NCBI GenBank assembly: GCA_964023205.1
Contig: OZ026835.1
Span: 615,501-679,500, forward strand
Direction: 5' to 3'
From: Lutraria lutraria
Taxonomy: Eukaryota > Mollusca > Bivalvia > Venerida > Mactridae
Length of the DNA stretch: 64,000 nt
This document shows, piece after piece, positions 47,001 through 59,239 of the stretch. Both the position numbers and the translations under genes were made by a program. How positions within the stretch are numbered: position 1 is the first letter of the stretch; each line of letters begins with the position of its first letter. Below the pieces are notes generated by a model. That model worked only from the letters and a program-made list of their open reading frames with translations, had not been told where the DNA came from and ran no database searches.

Positions 47001-47634
47001 TCCAGGAGAAAATGCTTAGCAAGACCTAAAAATAACTCTTCTTTTTATTTCATACACTTCATAAATTATGACATCTCATGTTAACATGTATTTATATTTC
47101 AGGTAGATAGATAAACCAGATTATACTTCCTTCATTGAAATGTCATCAGAATACTTATCATTACTCATTTAAGGAAGTTAAATATGTAAACAATAAAGCA
47201 TATCATCAAATCTTTCCTCAACTATATAGAAGTATAAAGATTGCAGATTACCGAATTTTCAAAAACTGATTAATTGTAATGAACCAATTTTACTACATAG
47301 TACATTGTAATCTTGTCATTTTTAAGTATATATATACTTAATCCATTTTCAGTGTTTGAATCAAATTATTTAAAGCACTAGGGCCAAACTTTAAACTGAC
47401 AGAAAATAAACAAGAAGACACAATTCTGAAAAAGTTTACAAGTTTGAATAGAAATTTAATAACCCCCGATTTTATACGTCTAGTGCTTTTAAGTTTAGCA
47501 TGATGACTAAATCACAGCCTATAATCAAGTGATATATTGTTTTGATAATGATTATCACAGGGATTCGAAAAATGGCTGCGACTATGAATTCGAAGCAAGT
47601 CATATTTCTCGTCGAAAGTTTAAATGTTTCCAGT

Positions 47635-47850
47635 GTAGCATTGTTACTCCCGTTGTTTGTCCATGGACCCTGCAGAGAAATTTGAAAAAAAAAAATTAAA
47701 ATTAATATTAGCATTAATTGTTACTGACATAGTTTATCTGAAGACCCTGCAGAGAAATTTGAAGGGGACAGTTAAAAGCTGTGGTACTAAAGGGGAACAA
47801 GTTCAAATTTCTCTGCAGGATCTACAAACTATGTCAGTAACAATGCTAAT
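47635..47850. repeat. Inverted repeat with ~50-55-bp arms
   Basis: Left arm 47707-47763 and right arm 47802-47850 pair (ATTAGCATTxxTTGTTACTGACATAGTTT and GACCCTGCAGAGAAATTTGAA in both after reversal). A third, direct copy of the arm pieces (AGCATTGTTACT; GGACCCTGCAGAGAAATTTGA) precedes at 47635-47686. A transcript would fold into a long hairpin with a 38-base loop. Confidence 0.9.
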
Positions 47851-48063
47851 TTTGGTACCGATGGATTTATGAAAAATTTACCGATGAAAAAATCAAAATA
47901 TTTGAACTTTCGACGAAAAAAGATGAAACACACAATTTGCCATCGAACTCCAGGGCGCCATCATTTATACGCGACCAGAACAATATACCATGTGATTATA
48001 GGCCTTGATTACTACAGACGAGTTTATATAATATTTGGTCTTTAAAAAATTGATTTTATTTCT

Positions 48064-48175
48064 ATTAAAGAACGCTGCAAGCAGTGCCAACGTTTGTCTG
48101 TTCACCACCTCAGTTTCATGTTGCTACCTCTTCTAGTTTCTGAGTTATGAGCTACATTAAAGTTTTTCTTTGAAA
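48064..48175 (-). repeat. Fragment of the AGCTCACCTG-type family
   Basis: gcagtgccaacgtttgtctgttcaccacctcag, tttcatgttgctacctcttctagtttctgagttatgagctacattaaagttttt; as at 20340 and 40728. Confidence 0.65.
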
Positions 48176-48499
48176 ACAGCAGAGCTTAAAATGCAGTCTA
48201 TGAAATAATTTATAAAATAAGAAGTGAAAAATATCATTGAAAAATATCATTTTTCATCAGTGTTTTGAAATTATGTTTGTCAAAGAAACTTATAGGCATG
48301 TGATTCTGACTGAAAATGTGCATACCACATAATATTAATAATATGCAATGTGTGTTGCTTGACAAGTACATGTATATCAGGTGATCAACAATGTAGGAAC
48401 ACCCCAGGTATACACCTGGATAGAGAACAACTCTGTGATGTGATTTTTTCCAAAATTTTCTCAATATATATATACCCATTTCCATCAAAAGCGGAAATT

Positions 48500-50255
48500 T
48501 ACTGCAACAAAATTCAAAATCTTTAATAACATTTATTTCTATGGAATATGTGATTATTTTAGTTAATATAGATATTACTAAACTCTAATTGATAATAATG
48601 GTGTGAAAACTGTTGTATTTTTCTTCTTTTTACATGATCATGTGGAAAACACTTCTTGTCAGGGGAAAAACCTTGCCATTTTTGGGGGAAAATGAAGGAA
48701 ATTTTGCTAGGGGAAACTGCTCATATTCGGCAGTAAATATATAGCGAGAAAAAATCACTGACAAACAAAGTTACAAACTTGTAATTTTATTTCGGGTGGG
48801 ATACAAACTCTGTGGTGATCGACAATCGTTATCTGACTCAGAGACCCATTCAACTTTCAAGTTCAACCATGGAGGTTCCTTGTGAAATACAAGATTAATG
48901 TAAGCCAGGTTTTTTAAGGGGAAGACACCAGATGCTGGCAAGGGCAGGGTTTTCAATAACAGCAGGCTGCAGGCCAATTTAGCCGCTTAGAAATGTGCTT
49001 GGGCCGGTTGGGACTCTCAAAAGTTTATAAAATATTGCTTGAAATATTGCTATAAACTGCCCGGAACCCCCATAGCAGGCCTGTTAGTCTACCTTTTGGC
49101 CCTGAAGGGGGGATTACTCAAAAGAGGCAAATTAGGAAAATATTAGTTATACAAATAGGTGAAATAAATTTGCGGGAGTAAAATACAGCTTATTTTCTGA
49201 GGGGAAGACGCCGACTATCTGTCACGGTCTTATTTTTAAAAAAAAAAACCTGTAAGCTAAAGCACTATAACTTAATTCTTGTCACATTCATCAAAATGCA
49301 AATTAGTCCACCTTCATTAAATAGGATAGCTAAAGCTATATACATGTAGTGATAATACGGTAATGACTGATTACTGATTTACTCAGTATGTTACCTTTAT
49401 CACATCAAATGATCTGCAAATTACAATAATATATTAATAACAATGAAGCAGGCACTGAACCTCAACAATCAGCCATTTACACAAACTAATGATGATACAT
49501 TTAGCTGTGTATGTGGATAAGATACAGCAATAATACATAATAAAAGTAAATAAGACAGAAAGTTCTTTAATTTTGAGGCGTTGAATTATTCTACCTGAAC
49601 GGAACGTTATGAAAGTTTTCTTCCCGTTGTGAATTTTATCCTTTAGGTCACAGACATGACAAGCTTACAGATGAATATTGTCATTTATTCTAAGCTGCAT
49701 TCATTGAAATTAGCTAAACGCAATGATTGACAGATGTAAATATATAAACATTTACCTTTTATACAAAAAAACGAAAACAAGCTTTGATCAAGGGAAACAA
49801 TCAACAGTAGGAACACCAATACTTCTCCAATGCTGAAATTTGTACAAGGCGAAGAGAAGGGCGGGGCCAATTATACTCCGCCTCTATCAGGAAACTACTG
49901 AGCGTCAACATTCTTTATGTAATATGTTGAAACTTCAAATGACGACATATTTAAAATCTGAAGATTGTCTGAATCTTTTGAAAATTAGCAAAAAAAAAAG
50001 TAATTGAAAACAAGAATGAAGCGAAGATATTGTAACAGTTTTTGTTCATTTGTTTGATCCTTTCTTCAACCTTATGTACAGACAGGGGCCATTATGTGTG
50101 TATATATGTGTGTATAATGGTCCCAGATGTATATGGTAGCAGAACCGTGAAGGTTTGTATGCTGGTGTCTGTTTTATTGTGAAATTATAGATTTTGAACA
50201 CTGGATCAAAAGTCCCCTAGTGCTACTCTTACTAACTAAATAATTGACTGAATAT
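48500..50255. other. Unassigned; GC box/CCAAT cluster near 49860
   Basis: No exon recognised. On the minus strand ATTGGCCCCGCCC (49859-49872) combines a CCAAT-like and a GC-box-like motif, followed ~115 bases later by a possible donor (TAAAAG|gtaaat near 49756). This could be an untranslated first exon of the Rabin8 gene; the evidence is only motif-level. Confidence 0.2.
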
Positions 50256-50260
50256 ATAAC

Positions 50261-50294
50261 CAAGGACTTATATACGTATGTATATAAGTCCTTG
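50261..50294. repeat. Palindrome, 15-bp arms
   Basis: CAAGGACTTATATAC, four bases (gtat), then GTATATAAGTCCTTG. A related palindrome with the same outer half lies at 54602-54646. Confidence 0.95.
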
Positions 50295-50763
50295 ATATAA
50301 CGAAGTATATAGTTTCTGGGTTTATATACTTATACATGTTTACTTACTATTCATAATTTACCACAATATTTAGAATTGAAACAAGTTACACAGACAATAA
50401 TCAAGGTGGAAAATAGATAAGAGGAATGATAAAAAAATATATAAAGACAAGGAATTTAGAATGAATTAAAGAAATGTAATAATTTAGTCATTAAATTTCG
50501 AACCCTGGCGAAAATAAAATATGAATTAATTCAAATAGCCTGAACTTGATGGATGACTCGGACAAGAGGTAAAATCTACCCTGTGAATGTCGGTGAGCCA
50601 ACAACGAAATGGACAATGCTGTCTACTTATAACACCCTTTTTGGAAGAAAAAAATCACGAGAATTTCTTTCATGATGCACTATTCTTGAATGACACAGGG
50701 TATGATATACAACATGCACTGTGAAAAAAATAAACTGATGGTTATAAACAATTTGATTTTAGG

Positions 50764-50799
50764 CAGGGATGCTATATTACATGTAATATAGCATCCCTG
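50764..50799. repeat. Perfect 36-bp palindrome
   Basis: CAGGGATGCTATATTACA is followed at once by its exact reverse complement, with no loop. Confidence 0.97.
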
Positions 50800-50837
50800 T
50801 TTTAGGTAAGCAAGTAAACAAGACGCTGAATAATTGT

Positions 50838-52065
50838 TTGAATAAATCAAACATGTATAAAGTGAAAATTACCCTTAGTCTAAATATATATTTGTATAGA
50901 ATCAAAATGGACATATATCTATATAATAATTTAATAATCATTAATAAAGTTTGGGGCATTTATAATGTACAAGAAATCGATAAAATCCATATACAATTTT
51001 GTAAAAATATTTTAGAAGTTAAACCTCAAACTTCAAATGCCGCAGTCTATGGAGAATTGGGCCGATTTCCCATTTCCATCATTTGTATCGAACGATCGTT
51101 AAAATTTTGGACTAAAATAATGAAAAATCCTAATTGTTTAATGTTTAGCATTTTCAATGAACAAATCAATTTGAATATACGCAATAAAAATAAAAGTTGC
51201 GCATATTGAATTGTTAGGTTTTGGTAACATCCGTAATAAGCATAATATAAGACACATTTCTTTTATCAATTTACGGCAACGAGTTAGAGATCAATATTTA
51301 CAGGAATAGAGTCAAAATTGGAATAATCAATCCAAAATGAACTATTTTCTTCGATTTAAAACAGAATTTAGTTTTGAAAATATCTTCATATCATTACAAA
51401 TGAAAAGATTAGAAATGTCTAGATTTAGGTTAGGATCGCACCATTTGGAAAATACAATAACATATGAAAGATCTGAGAGAACGAGTAAATTATGTACTCA
51501 AAATTTAGTAGAATCGGAATATCATTTCCTACTTTGTTGCCATCTTTACAGAGAATTACGAACTAAGTATTTTTAAGAAATTATCACGGGCCTCCTTAAA
51601 CAAATTGTCATCATTCTTTCTTCAAAAAACATTAAAACCATTATTATACAGCAAACTTCATATACTATGCTATGAAATTAAGGCATGAAAAACTATCTTG
51701 ATTGCTGCTTCGTTACTAATACTGTTATACTGTTATTTATGCGTTTTGTCAGATCGTCACCATGGTATTGAAAGGACCTGTCTTGCTCTTTCATACTTGT
51801 CAGGCGGGCCTATGTGATGCTAAGGTGGCGAAATGGTGTTTAGTCCTATTTATATTATTATCATTTATATGCAGTATATATTGTTGACGTTGAAAAATGT
51901 ATTTTTTTCAAAACGGCTTGTTTTATGTTTTATTGATACATATGATAAGTTTATGTGTTTGGATTGACAAAAATACAATGATTTTGGTTTTTTAAAGCTC
52001 CTAACCCCAAGTGTCTGTGCGTATGGAGAGACGTAAATAAACTATTTGACTTGACGTGTGCTATT
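50838..52065 (+). pseudogene. LINE reverse-transcriptase C-terminal fragment, broken
   Basis: Open stretches at 50838-51209 (VQEIDKIHIQFCKNILEVKP, then NAAVYGELGRFPISI) and 51337-51576 (MSRFRLGSHHLENTITYERS, then ESEYHFLLCCHLYRELRTKY) match the region after the RT domain in non-LTR retrotransposons of molluscs and cnidarians (HxxFCKxLLGVKxxTxNAAVYGELGRFPL; RLSxHxLxIExGRY...EDExHFLLxCPxYxxLR). Stops and frameshifts separate them and one cysteine of the C-terminal pair is lost. The 3' end near 52065 has AATAAACTATTTGACTTGAC, a tail-like repeat. The RT catalytic part is absent (5' truncation). Confidence 0.8.
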
Positions 52066-52380
52066 AATTAAGAGGCGAATATTTGTTGATTTTCGATTGT
52101 TGGCATTTGAACCCTGTATCACGCTTTGATGGAGCCATACCTATAAACATTCACGTGAAATGCGTACAATAGCATCACCCGCACGCTCGAAATTACAACT
52201 ACACTGCGCGGCAAAAGTATCGTCTCCCACACTATTAGACCACAGTTGACTCCAACTGACCAATCACAGGACAGAAAAAGTGTTTTCTAAAACACGGAGA
52301 TCACAGTTAGCCGTTGTAAAAACATTCAGTACTACCTCAGTCTACCTGTGGTCTAAGTCAAGATAGATCACTCGTAACTG

Positions 52381-52432
52381 TTGACTATGAAATTTACTAC
52401 TCGCTGCGCTCGCCTCTAAATTTCATAGACAA
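52381..52432. repeat. Imperfect palindrome with GC-rich loop
   Basis: TTGACTATGAAATTTA and TAAATTTCATAGACAA are inverted around CTACTCGCTGCGCTCGCCTC. Confidence 0.85.
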
Positions 52433-52547
52433 CTATTACTTGTTATCTGTCCTATACATATAGCGTCTACACCAATCATATCAAGTGCAACTCCCGTTTC
52501 TACGGACAAGAAACGAGAAGCTGACAATATCAAGAAGTCTCATCTAC

Positions 52548-53100
52548 GCCATGGTGGAAGCGAATGTACTGATGATCACTATTAGCAATGATTCAGCGAA
52601 ATTATGAAAGCACCCCATGAAAACTATATGGAAAAGTTTACTCGTAATATTGTTCCAGGAGTTATTCATGGACTCGAACATAAAATCTAGTAATATTGAA
52701 CCGAAAACAACTGTTACCTTTCTAGAATCCAAAGTCGAAAAACTTGAAAAACGAATTCATGATCTTGAAAACCAAAAGGACCGATATGATCAATATTCCA
52801 GAAGGAATTGTCTGCGAATATCAGGTCTAATGAAAAACAAGAATAAGTCGACGGATTCCATAGTGCTTTCGAAGGCTGTTGGTGAAAATGAGAACATTGA
52901 CGAGATTGACTGGTCGCATTGGCAGGACAAACCGAAACACAGTAACGCAATGTTCAGTTTGTTCGTCACCTGCCTCGTCAAAACCTCGCGACATCATTGT
53001 GAAGATTGTATCATTCACTATAAATAAGAAACAGGGTAGTGAGCTCCTATTGCACGCTCGTAAACTGGCCAATGAGAAGCAGATCGATAGTACATAGTTG
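52548..53100 (+). pseudogene. LINE ORF1-like fragment, frameshifted
   Basis: A coiled-coil stretch (LESKVEKLEKRIHDLENQKD) followed by QYSRRNCLRISGL is the hallmark of L1/transposase_22-type ORF1 proteins in animal LINEs. The DEIDWSH continuation should read into an RVG...RxIIVKF block, which is found in another frame at 52879-53097 (GRTNRNTV, SKPRDIIVKIVSFTINKK, LLHARKLANE). At least one frameshift therefore breaks it. ORF1 proteins bind the retrotransposon RNA. Confidence 0.75.
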
Positions 53101-53104
53101 TTTG

Positions 53105-56010
53105 ATTGAGGCATATTCAGCAAAAGACAAATCATTAAAGTTTCACAGAATTACTACGAAATTCCAGTTCGACGACCTCATCGCTACGTTACAATGCTAA
53201 TTCAACGGTGGAAAATAGTGTCATGAGGTCATGAATACGTTAGGTCAATCGTAAGAACCAACACAAAGACACCATGCACATTTTTGTATTATTCTGTATA
53301 CAAACGAACAGATACCGGATTTGCTTGATATATGTACACAAGATCTTGAAAGCGGTATCAGGTGCAGATATATTTCAATTATTACCGTATTTCCCATGTC
53401 TATCCATGTTTTGTGTACCCCTCATTTAGGCAAAATGTTATTTTATAAAGGTTTATATAAAGTTTTTTTTATTATAATTAGAATATCTGATATTTCTGTA
53501 TAAATTAATATTTTTAGATGTATTAACAATTTAACATGCAATTTTTCTAAAGATATTCATTTTATGTGACAATCTTATGTCTGTGATATATGTACCATAT
53601 GCTTTTTACACTGAAATAAATAATAATATTAATTAACAATAATCAGTGTTTTTCGCCTGGTCACAAATTCGTGAAAGTAAGTGTCTTGAACCCTGGACAA
53701 ACAGCTGGCAAAATTTGGAATGGAGAACTTTACTCCTCTTGGCAATGAAAGCTTGTTACTTACGATACATATTTCGTGGTAGGAACTTTAGTAAATTTAA
53801 CTTTAGTAAGCAATATCAAACTTCATTATTGGACTTATAACTATTTCAGCGCTGTATTAATGGTGCTAACAGGTTTTTTTTTCAATTTGAGTGACCCTGC
53901 TGTAAACAAAAGAAATTCGAGAAAGATTAATTTGGAACGATATTAATTTTGATATACTGATTTGACATATGGAAAAAAACCATCTATTTTTTTACATTGA
54001 CATTTTTCTAAAATAAGGAGTGCCCCTTGATTTCTGTTATCACTACCCTTTTAGTTAAATCTAGCATTCACTCTTCATTTATATTAGATAAAGGGCGCCT
54101 TTTTATATCTCGTGTATTAAGGAATCAGTAACAACTGGCCCCAACGAGTTGACCGGAACGGGAACAATTTTAAGAATAGTAAATTTGGCCACGCCCTCTC
54201 ACACTGCCTTGAGCGATGCTCACCTACAGTTGTTACAGTTAGACAGTACCATGATCAGTGTCAATTAAGCGCAGTTCGCGCACCTGCGAAACGGTTAGTG
54301 TTATGACATCAATAGCCTAAACGGTGAAATGTTCGTAGGTGACGCCTTAACAATGTAATCATTCGCTAAGTTGCCCTTAATTTTGCCTATTAACGATATA
54401 CGATTTTAACTACCATTTTCTATACGTAGGGTTAAATCGAAAAAATAAGATTCGTGAACAGGTTTTAGAACATACTCTACAGAATCGATTTTCATACCCA
54501 GAAATTAAATTTTATACTAAATCCACGAGTAAGCTCCCTTGATTAACAATGTCATTATTTAGATTGCTGCCCTTTGCCTCTTTTTGCACAATAATCACTG
54601 GCAAGGACTTATATACATACAATATATATGTATATATAAGTCATTGTCACTGGTCGATGCTGATTTTTTAAGCAAATCTAACCAGGCTAAATCAGCGCCA
54701 GTAAACAGGCTACAGCTCTGTAACGGTCATGTGCATGAATAGGTGTGAAAAAGGTGTTTGTCTCTGGTTACCTGACCGCTAACTTTCCCCAGCGACCCTA
54801 GAAATATATGTAGACTTATTGGTCATAGGAACGGAAAATTCTAATTCTCACTCTTTTTAACCTTTCCACATGCTGTCAGGAGCCAAAAATAAGAATAACG
54901 CCCTGACTTACCTAATTTAAATGAGCATGTAACCATAAACATACAATCTTCTAGACCCTATAGTGGCATGTCGCCATAATCTCATTATTATGTTTGATAA
55001 TTATGCAATTAATTGTTTATGTTCAATGTACGATATCGATGTAAAAATCTTCAAAATAAATATGTTCTGTCCTGCTCGACTCGGCTCGTCCCCGCTCGGC
55101 TCGGTTAGGATCGATTCTGTATTTCATGCTATGTGTTCGTCATGTGAATGAGTAATCTAATGCAACCAAATATGTTACACAATGCCATGGTAGGCCTAGG
55201 TTTGTCGGGGTCTATATATAAGAGATGTAATACACGTAGAACGTATATATGTATAATTAAAGACTTAAACTTATTTACTACATTACAATATTATACCAAT
55301 GCGACTGGCTGCAGAAACTGATTGTGATAAATGTTACCATATTCACTCGGTTTCCATGATTTCTATACCCGTTTTTTCTTTTTTAATCTAAAATAATCAA
55401 ACAACGCAAATCTGTCAAAGAAAATCTTCAGATTTTGCCTCTACTATATGCGTATAAGAAAAACATAATTATGTATCCTTGGAACCAATATATTGGACCA
55501 GTACACGTGCAACGTATGTTTAGAGTTTTTTTTAATTGTATACATGTACACTCAAGCAGCAAGCACGCACGCACACCCGCACACACCCTTACATGTACGC
55601 ACTTACGCAACATTATTGTTCACTGAAATGATTTTCATTTTCATTGTTCATCCATGATATATTATGGGCAGACAAAAATCGCCACGACTGTGTCTATGAA
55701 ATATCATATAATGTATTTGTTAAAACATTTTACAGATACAAATGTACATGTATTTGTCATCTGTAATGTTCTAGTATAAATCACCATGCTATTGGTATCG
55801 TGAATGAATCAATGGAAACCAAGATGTCTATAGTTAATTAGAAATAATTACAAACGTTTGTAATGAATTTTATTCAACATCTATAGAATAATAATCGAAT
55901 ATAACATTGATAACCATGGTGAGACACACGTAACTCAAGTGCTACCAAAATGTCAATCGGAACTCCTCAGCGTGTGTCTAAAGAAAAGAAAATGCCTCTG
56001 ACATGATATA
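53105..56010. other. Unassigned AT-rich DNA
   Basis: Apart from the palindrome at 54602-54646 no exon, RNA or element was recognised. Confidence 0.35.
54602..54646. repeat. Palindrome related to 50261-50294
   Basis: CAAGGACTTATATACATA pairs imperfectly with TATGTATATATAAGTCATTG. Confidence 0.85.
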
Positions 56011-56013
56011 TGT

Positions 56014-57195
56014 ATACATACTAGGGCTGGGAACGAATATGGTTTATGATATTCGAATATTCGTTTTTTATATTCGAATATATTCGAATATTCGTTTTCA
56101 TGGCTAGTTTGTTCAAATCCGATGAACGTGTCTGTTCCTTATACATCGTGTCCGAAATCGGTTGCGTCCGAATAGTATGCATGTTTCAATAGAGAGCTTA
56201 ACTACGAACTTATTTTTTTTATTTTAAACTAATTACAGTGGTATTGTATATCTTTTTTATTGATTCTAGATGTTATGAATATTTCTGTCGACATCACACT
56301 TGATAGAAAAAACGTACGTGTTTCTGTTCCGTTGGTTGTTCTTACGTACAAGTAATGAAGGGAGGTAACTATAACGAGTTGCGAGTAACGTGATATTTTA
56401 TCGACAGAAATTATGAGTCAAAACATTTCTTTTTGAAACATCTACATTTGTAACAATTAATTGTTTCCAAGTTAAGTTTTTAATTTCCATTGAGTTAAAA
56501 CGAGCAAACAATTCGTTATATAAATACCTGTCAGTTTACTGATGACGCGTATTGGGCACAATGTTACAACTTGCACGATTATTTACTGAAACAAAAGGGA
56601 TCCAGAATTGGGCCAAAGAATGTCGGCGTTCTTAATATCTTTGAAACCGACTTTTGAAACAACTTGCCGTCTTTGATTAAACCGAAATAATACTTAAATG
56701 AAGAAAAAATTGGTAGCGTGTAATCTGCGTACGGACTGACAACTCGTAACATAAACACGTGTCATTAACAGTGATTCATATTTTTAATTGATATGGTGCA
56801 AGCACATCATTTAACGCAAAATACCAGTGCATTAAGTTTTATTCCTGTCCACCACGTGTTTGGACTAATTATCAGTTGAACGGATTAACAAATGATCGCT
56901 CCGGGCTATTGGTTATCTTGACGTATTTATGGGGGTATTGAGAATGGTGCGAACAACAAACAGTTGGTTTGTGACATTTTGTGCGTACTAACCAATTTTG
57001 GACCGACTTTTATGGAATTTATTCACCTTTTAACGACCGATTTTTTAAACATTTTTTGCTACTCAAACTGGCTCGAGACGTTGAAATTTCATATTATTTT
57101 TTTTCGAATATTCGAATTCGTTTTTCATGTTCGAATATTCGTCGAAGTTCCGAATATTCGAATATTCGAATAAAATTCCCAGCCCTAATACATAC
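56014..57195. mobile_element. Non-autonomous hAT element with 8-bp target duplications
   Basis: The element proper is 56022-57187 (1166 bp). Its ends TAGGGCTGGGAA and TTCCCAGCCCTA are perfect 12-bp inverted repeats, flanked by atacatac at 56014-56021 and 57188-57195. An 8-bp duplication and TAGGG-type ends are typical of hAT. Sub-terminal arrays of TTCGAATATTCG sit at both ends (56050-56100; 57105-57175), as transposase-binding repeats often do. No transposase-sized ORF. Confidence 0.9.
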
Positions 57196-57625
57196 ATTTA
57201 CTGTGTTCTTGTAAGTTGTATTGTCGCCGCATGCGACTGCAAAAAGTATATATTGCTTATATGCCGAATAACTTGAATTGAAATTAAATAGGCAGGCCGC
57301 CATTTTGTTTTTATTGTTGTTCACGGGCTACTTTCCATTATGACTGACCCTGGAAACCAAAATTTGTAACCCTACATATATATATGTATATGTACGCGGC
57401 GTATTTCTCGGTGACGGGAATGACCGAGTAGTTACGATTGCCAAAACATACGTAAGATAGACTATGGATATTTTATATCGTGTCTTCATTTGCTCCATGT
57501 ATATAAATTGCTTAACTGATGCTATAACTGGATGATGAACTTGATTCAACATTCACATTTATCAAGTACATTGTACACAATGTTGAAATTCAAATTTACA
57601 TCACTGAAGTACAATAGTTCGATAA

Positions 57626-57793
57626 TACAGTGCAAGCTTTCCAGAGCGACCCACTCTTGAGCAACAACCTCCCTTTAAAAACAGCATGATCTGTTCCCAC
57701 TATTAACGATTCAACCTCTCCAGAGCAACAACATCTCAACAACAACATATTTTCTTCTCCCAAAGGTTGTTGCTTTGGAAAGGTTGCCCTGTA
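57626..57793. mobile_element. MITE, TACAGTnCAACCTCTCC family
   Basis: Starts TACAGTGCAAGCTTTCCAGAGCGACC and ends GTTGCTTTGGAAAGGTTGCCCTGTA; 168 bp; TA at both ends. The interior AGCAACAACCTCCCTTTAAAAACAGCATGATC is shared with 29453. Confidence 0.85.
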
Positions 57794-57799
57794 TTTATG

Positions 57800-58431
57800 T
57801 ATTTTTGTAACTTTGATGAAAATTTTACTTTTTGTGATAAATAATCAATAAAGCTATTTGATACGAGAAAAACTAAGATGAAATAAAAACTGACGATATT
57901 TTCAACCCACTTCAATTAAGTTAATGCTCAGTTTGGAATTTTCATACTGAATTAGCATCTACATAAATACACCACAATTCTACCATAATTAATCAAGGAA
58001 ATCCTTGGTCGAGAATTAACCAATAATTTAATAGAAGTTTATTGGGCTAAAAAAACCTGGCTTTCAATTACTCAGCAAGCACTATTTTTTCTGCCGATCC
58101 TTAACTTTTTTCGGTCTAGCTAGGTCATTTTTTTAGCTCATTTGTATTTGCAATTTATATCTCGAATAAAGAATATTTGAACAAGAATCTGATGGCATAC
58201 TGACCCTGTATGTTTTGGGGATAATGGCGGAAACCCGGTATGTTTGCATTCATTATCCATGTGTTGAATGCAGCCCTGAAACCAATATTGATCAAGTAAT
58301 TGCTATTTTATCATTATACATCATATTTGAATATGAAACAATTGCATTTTAACATTAGCCTTTTTCTAAATACCACATTTTACATCCAAACGAGCACCCG
58401 TTAACACACAGGCAAACACTTTCGTTCAATC
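57800..58431. other. 3' flank of the intronless gene
   Basis: No element recognised. On the minus strand an AATAAA (tttatt on plus, near 58038) about 390 bases after the stop could be its polyadenylation signal. Confidence 0.3.
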
Positions 58432-59232
58432 TCAAACAGACACTGACGTCATTAGTCCTAGTGCACTTGGCATGTCAGTCGAACCAACAATATTCATAGT
58501 CTTGAACCGAGGAAGAGCCGGTTTAATGCTAGCCACAGAACCAGCGCTACTTGGCCGGATTGAGACCCGATCGGAAGCTATAGGCAAACATTCCGGAGTA
58601 TCCTTGCCGGAATTTGTATCAATTCTAGGCATTGGAAACTTTGACGAATGCTCACTGTCCTTTGAGAACGGGCCATTGCCGTATTTACTAAAATGAGACG
58701 CATCTTCGTCATTGACAAGTTTGGTTTTTGATGGTTTCGGGAAGAGAACTAATTTCGCTCGTTGAATATATTTGTTCGCTTCATCTCCCGTCTCTTCATT
58801 TAGACATTTATAACACATGTCCCGTAGTTCCAGCATGGTCAGTTTACGTCGGTTATCCCGTTGCCGTATTTTCAAATATCTCCGGTGTTCCATCTCTAAC
58901 TCTGGAGGAACGCTACGCGAGCCGTTCACACCAGTCATAGTTTTTCCGTGTCTGAATCTGTTATCTTGACCCGATGCTTTTTCTTTGCATGTCTTTTCAT
59001 CTAATGGTTTACCGTGTTCATCCAGATCCTTCGAAAAGTCCACCTCTGAGCGAATGTGTTTGAATTCATTTTTAATTGTTTTAATTTCATCATCTAACTT
59101 CATCAGCGTCCGTCGCTGCTTGACTTGTACCAGTGATATAGACGCCTGAAAACGTTCATCGAACACTTTATTAATTCTTCCGAGATCTGATGTCTTTGTT
59201 TTCATAAACCATGGTGTCTCGAGAACAGCCAT
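58432..59232 (-). CDS. Intronless gene of unknown function, 266 codons
   Basis: ATG at 59232-59230, stop at 58434-58432, uninterrupted. The first ATG of the frame was chosen (MAVLETPWFMK). Residues 20-65 are amphipathic and charged, probably a short coiled coil (RINKVFDERF, LMKLDDEIKTIKNEF). Residues 110-165 are strongly basic and most protein-like (EMEHRRYLKIRQRDNRRKLT, MLELRDMCYKCL, KLVLFPKP). Residues 166-266 are Ser/Pro-rich and probably disordered. No signal peptide, membrane span or enzyme motif was seen; two Cys in MCYKCL could be functional. Codon-like composition stands out from the AT-rich flanks. It could be a retained retrocopy or a genuine single-exon gene; no poly-A tract or target duplication was noticed. 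Confidence 0.8.
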   Translation of the reverse strand: MAVLETPWFMKTKTSDLGRINKVFDERFQASISLVQVKQRRTLMKLDDEIKTIKNEFKHIRSEVDFSKDLDEHGKPLDEKTCKEKASGQDNRFRHGKTMTGVNGSRSVPPELEMEHRRYLKIRQRDNRRKLTMLELRDMCYKCLNEETGDEANKYIQRAKLVLFPKPSKTKLVNDEDASHFSKYGNGPFSKDSEHSSKFPMPRIDTNSGKDTPECLPIASDRVSIRPSSAGSVASIKPALPRFKTMNIVGSTDMPSALGLMTSVSV

Positions 59233-59239
59233 TTTTATG

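Noticed and set aside
47472..47872. Opposed ORFs over the 47.7-kb inverted repeat
   Set aside because: The frames reflect the palindrome arms; no recognisable protein and no splice context.
49685..49870. Promoter and first exon at the GC box/CCAAT cluster
   Set aside because: Only motif-level evidence; kept as a low-confidence remark rather than as a called promoter.
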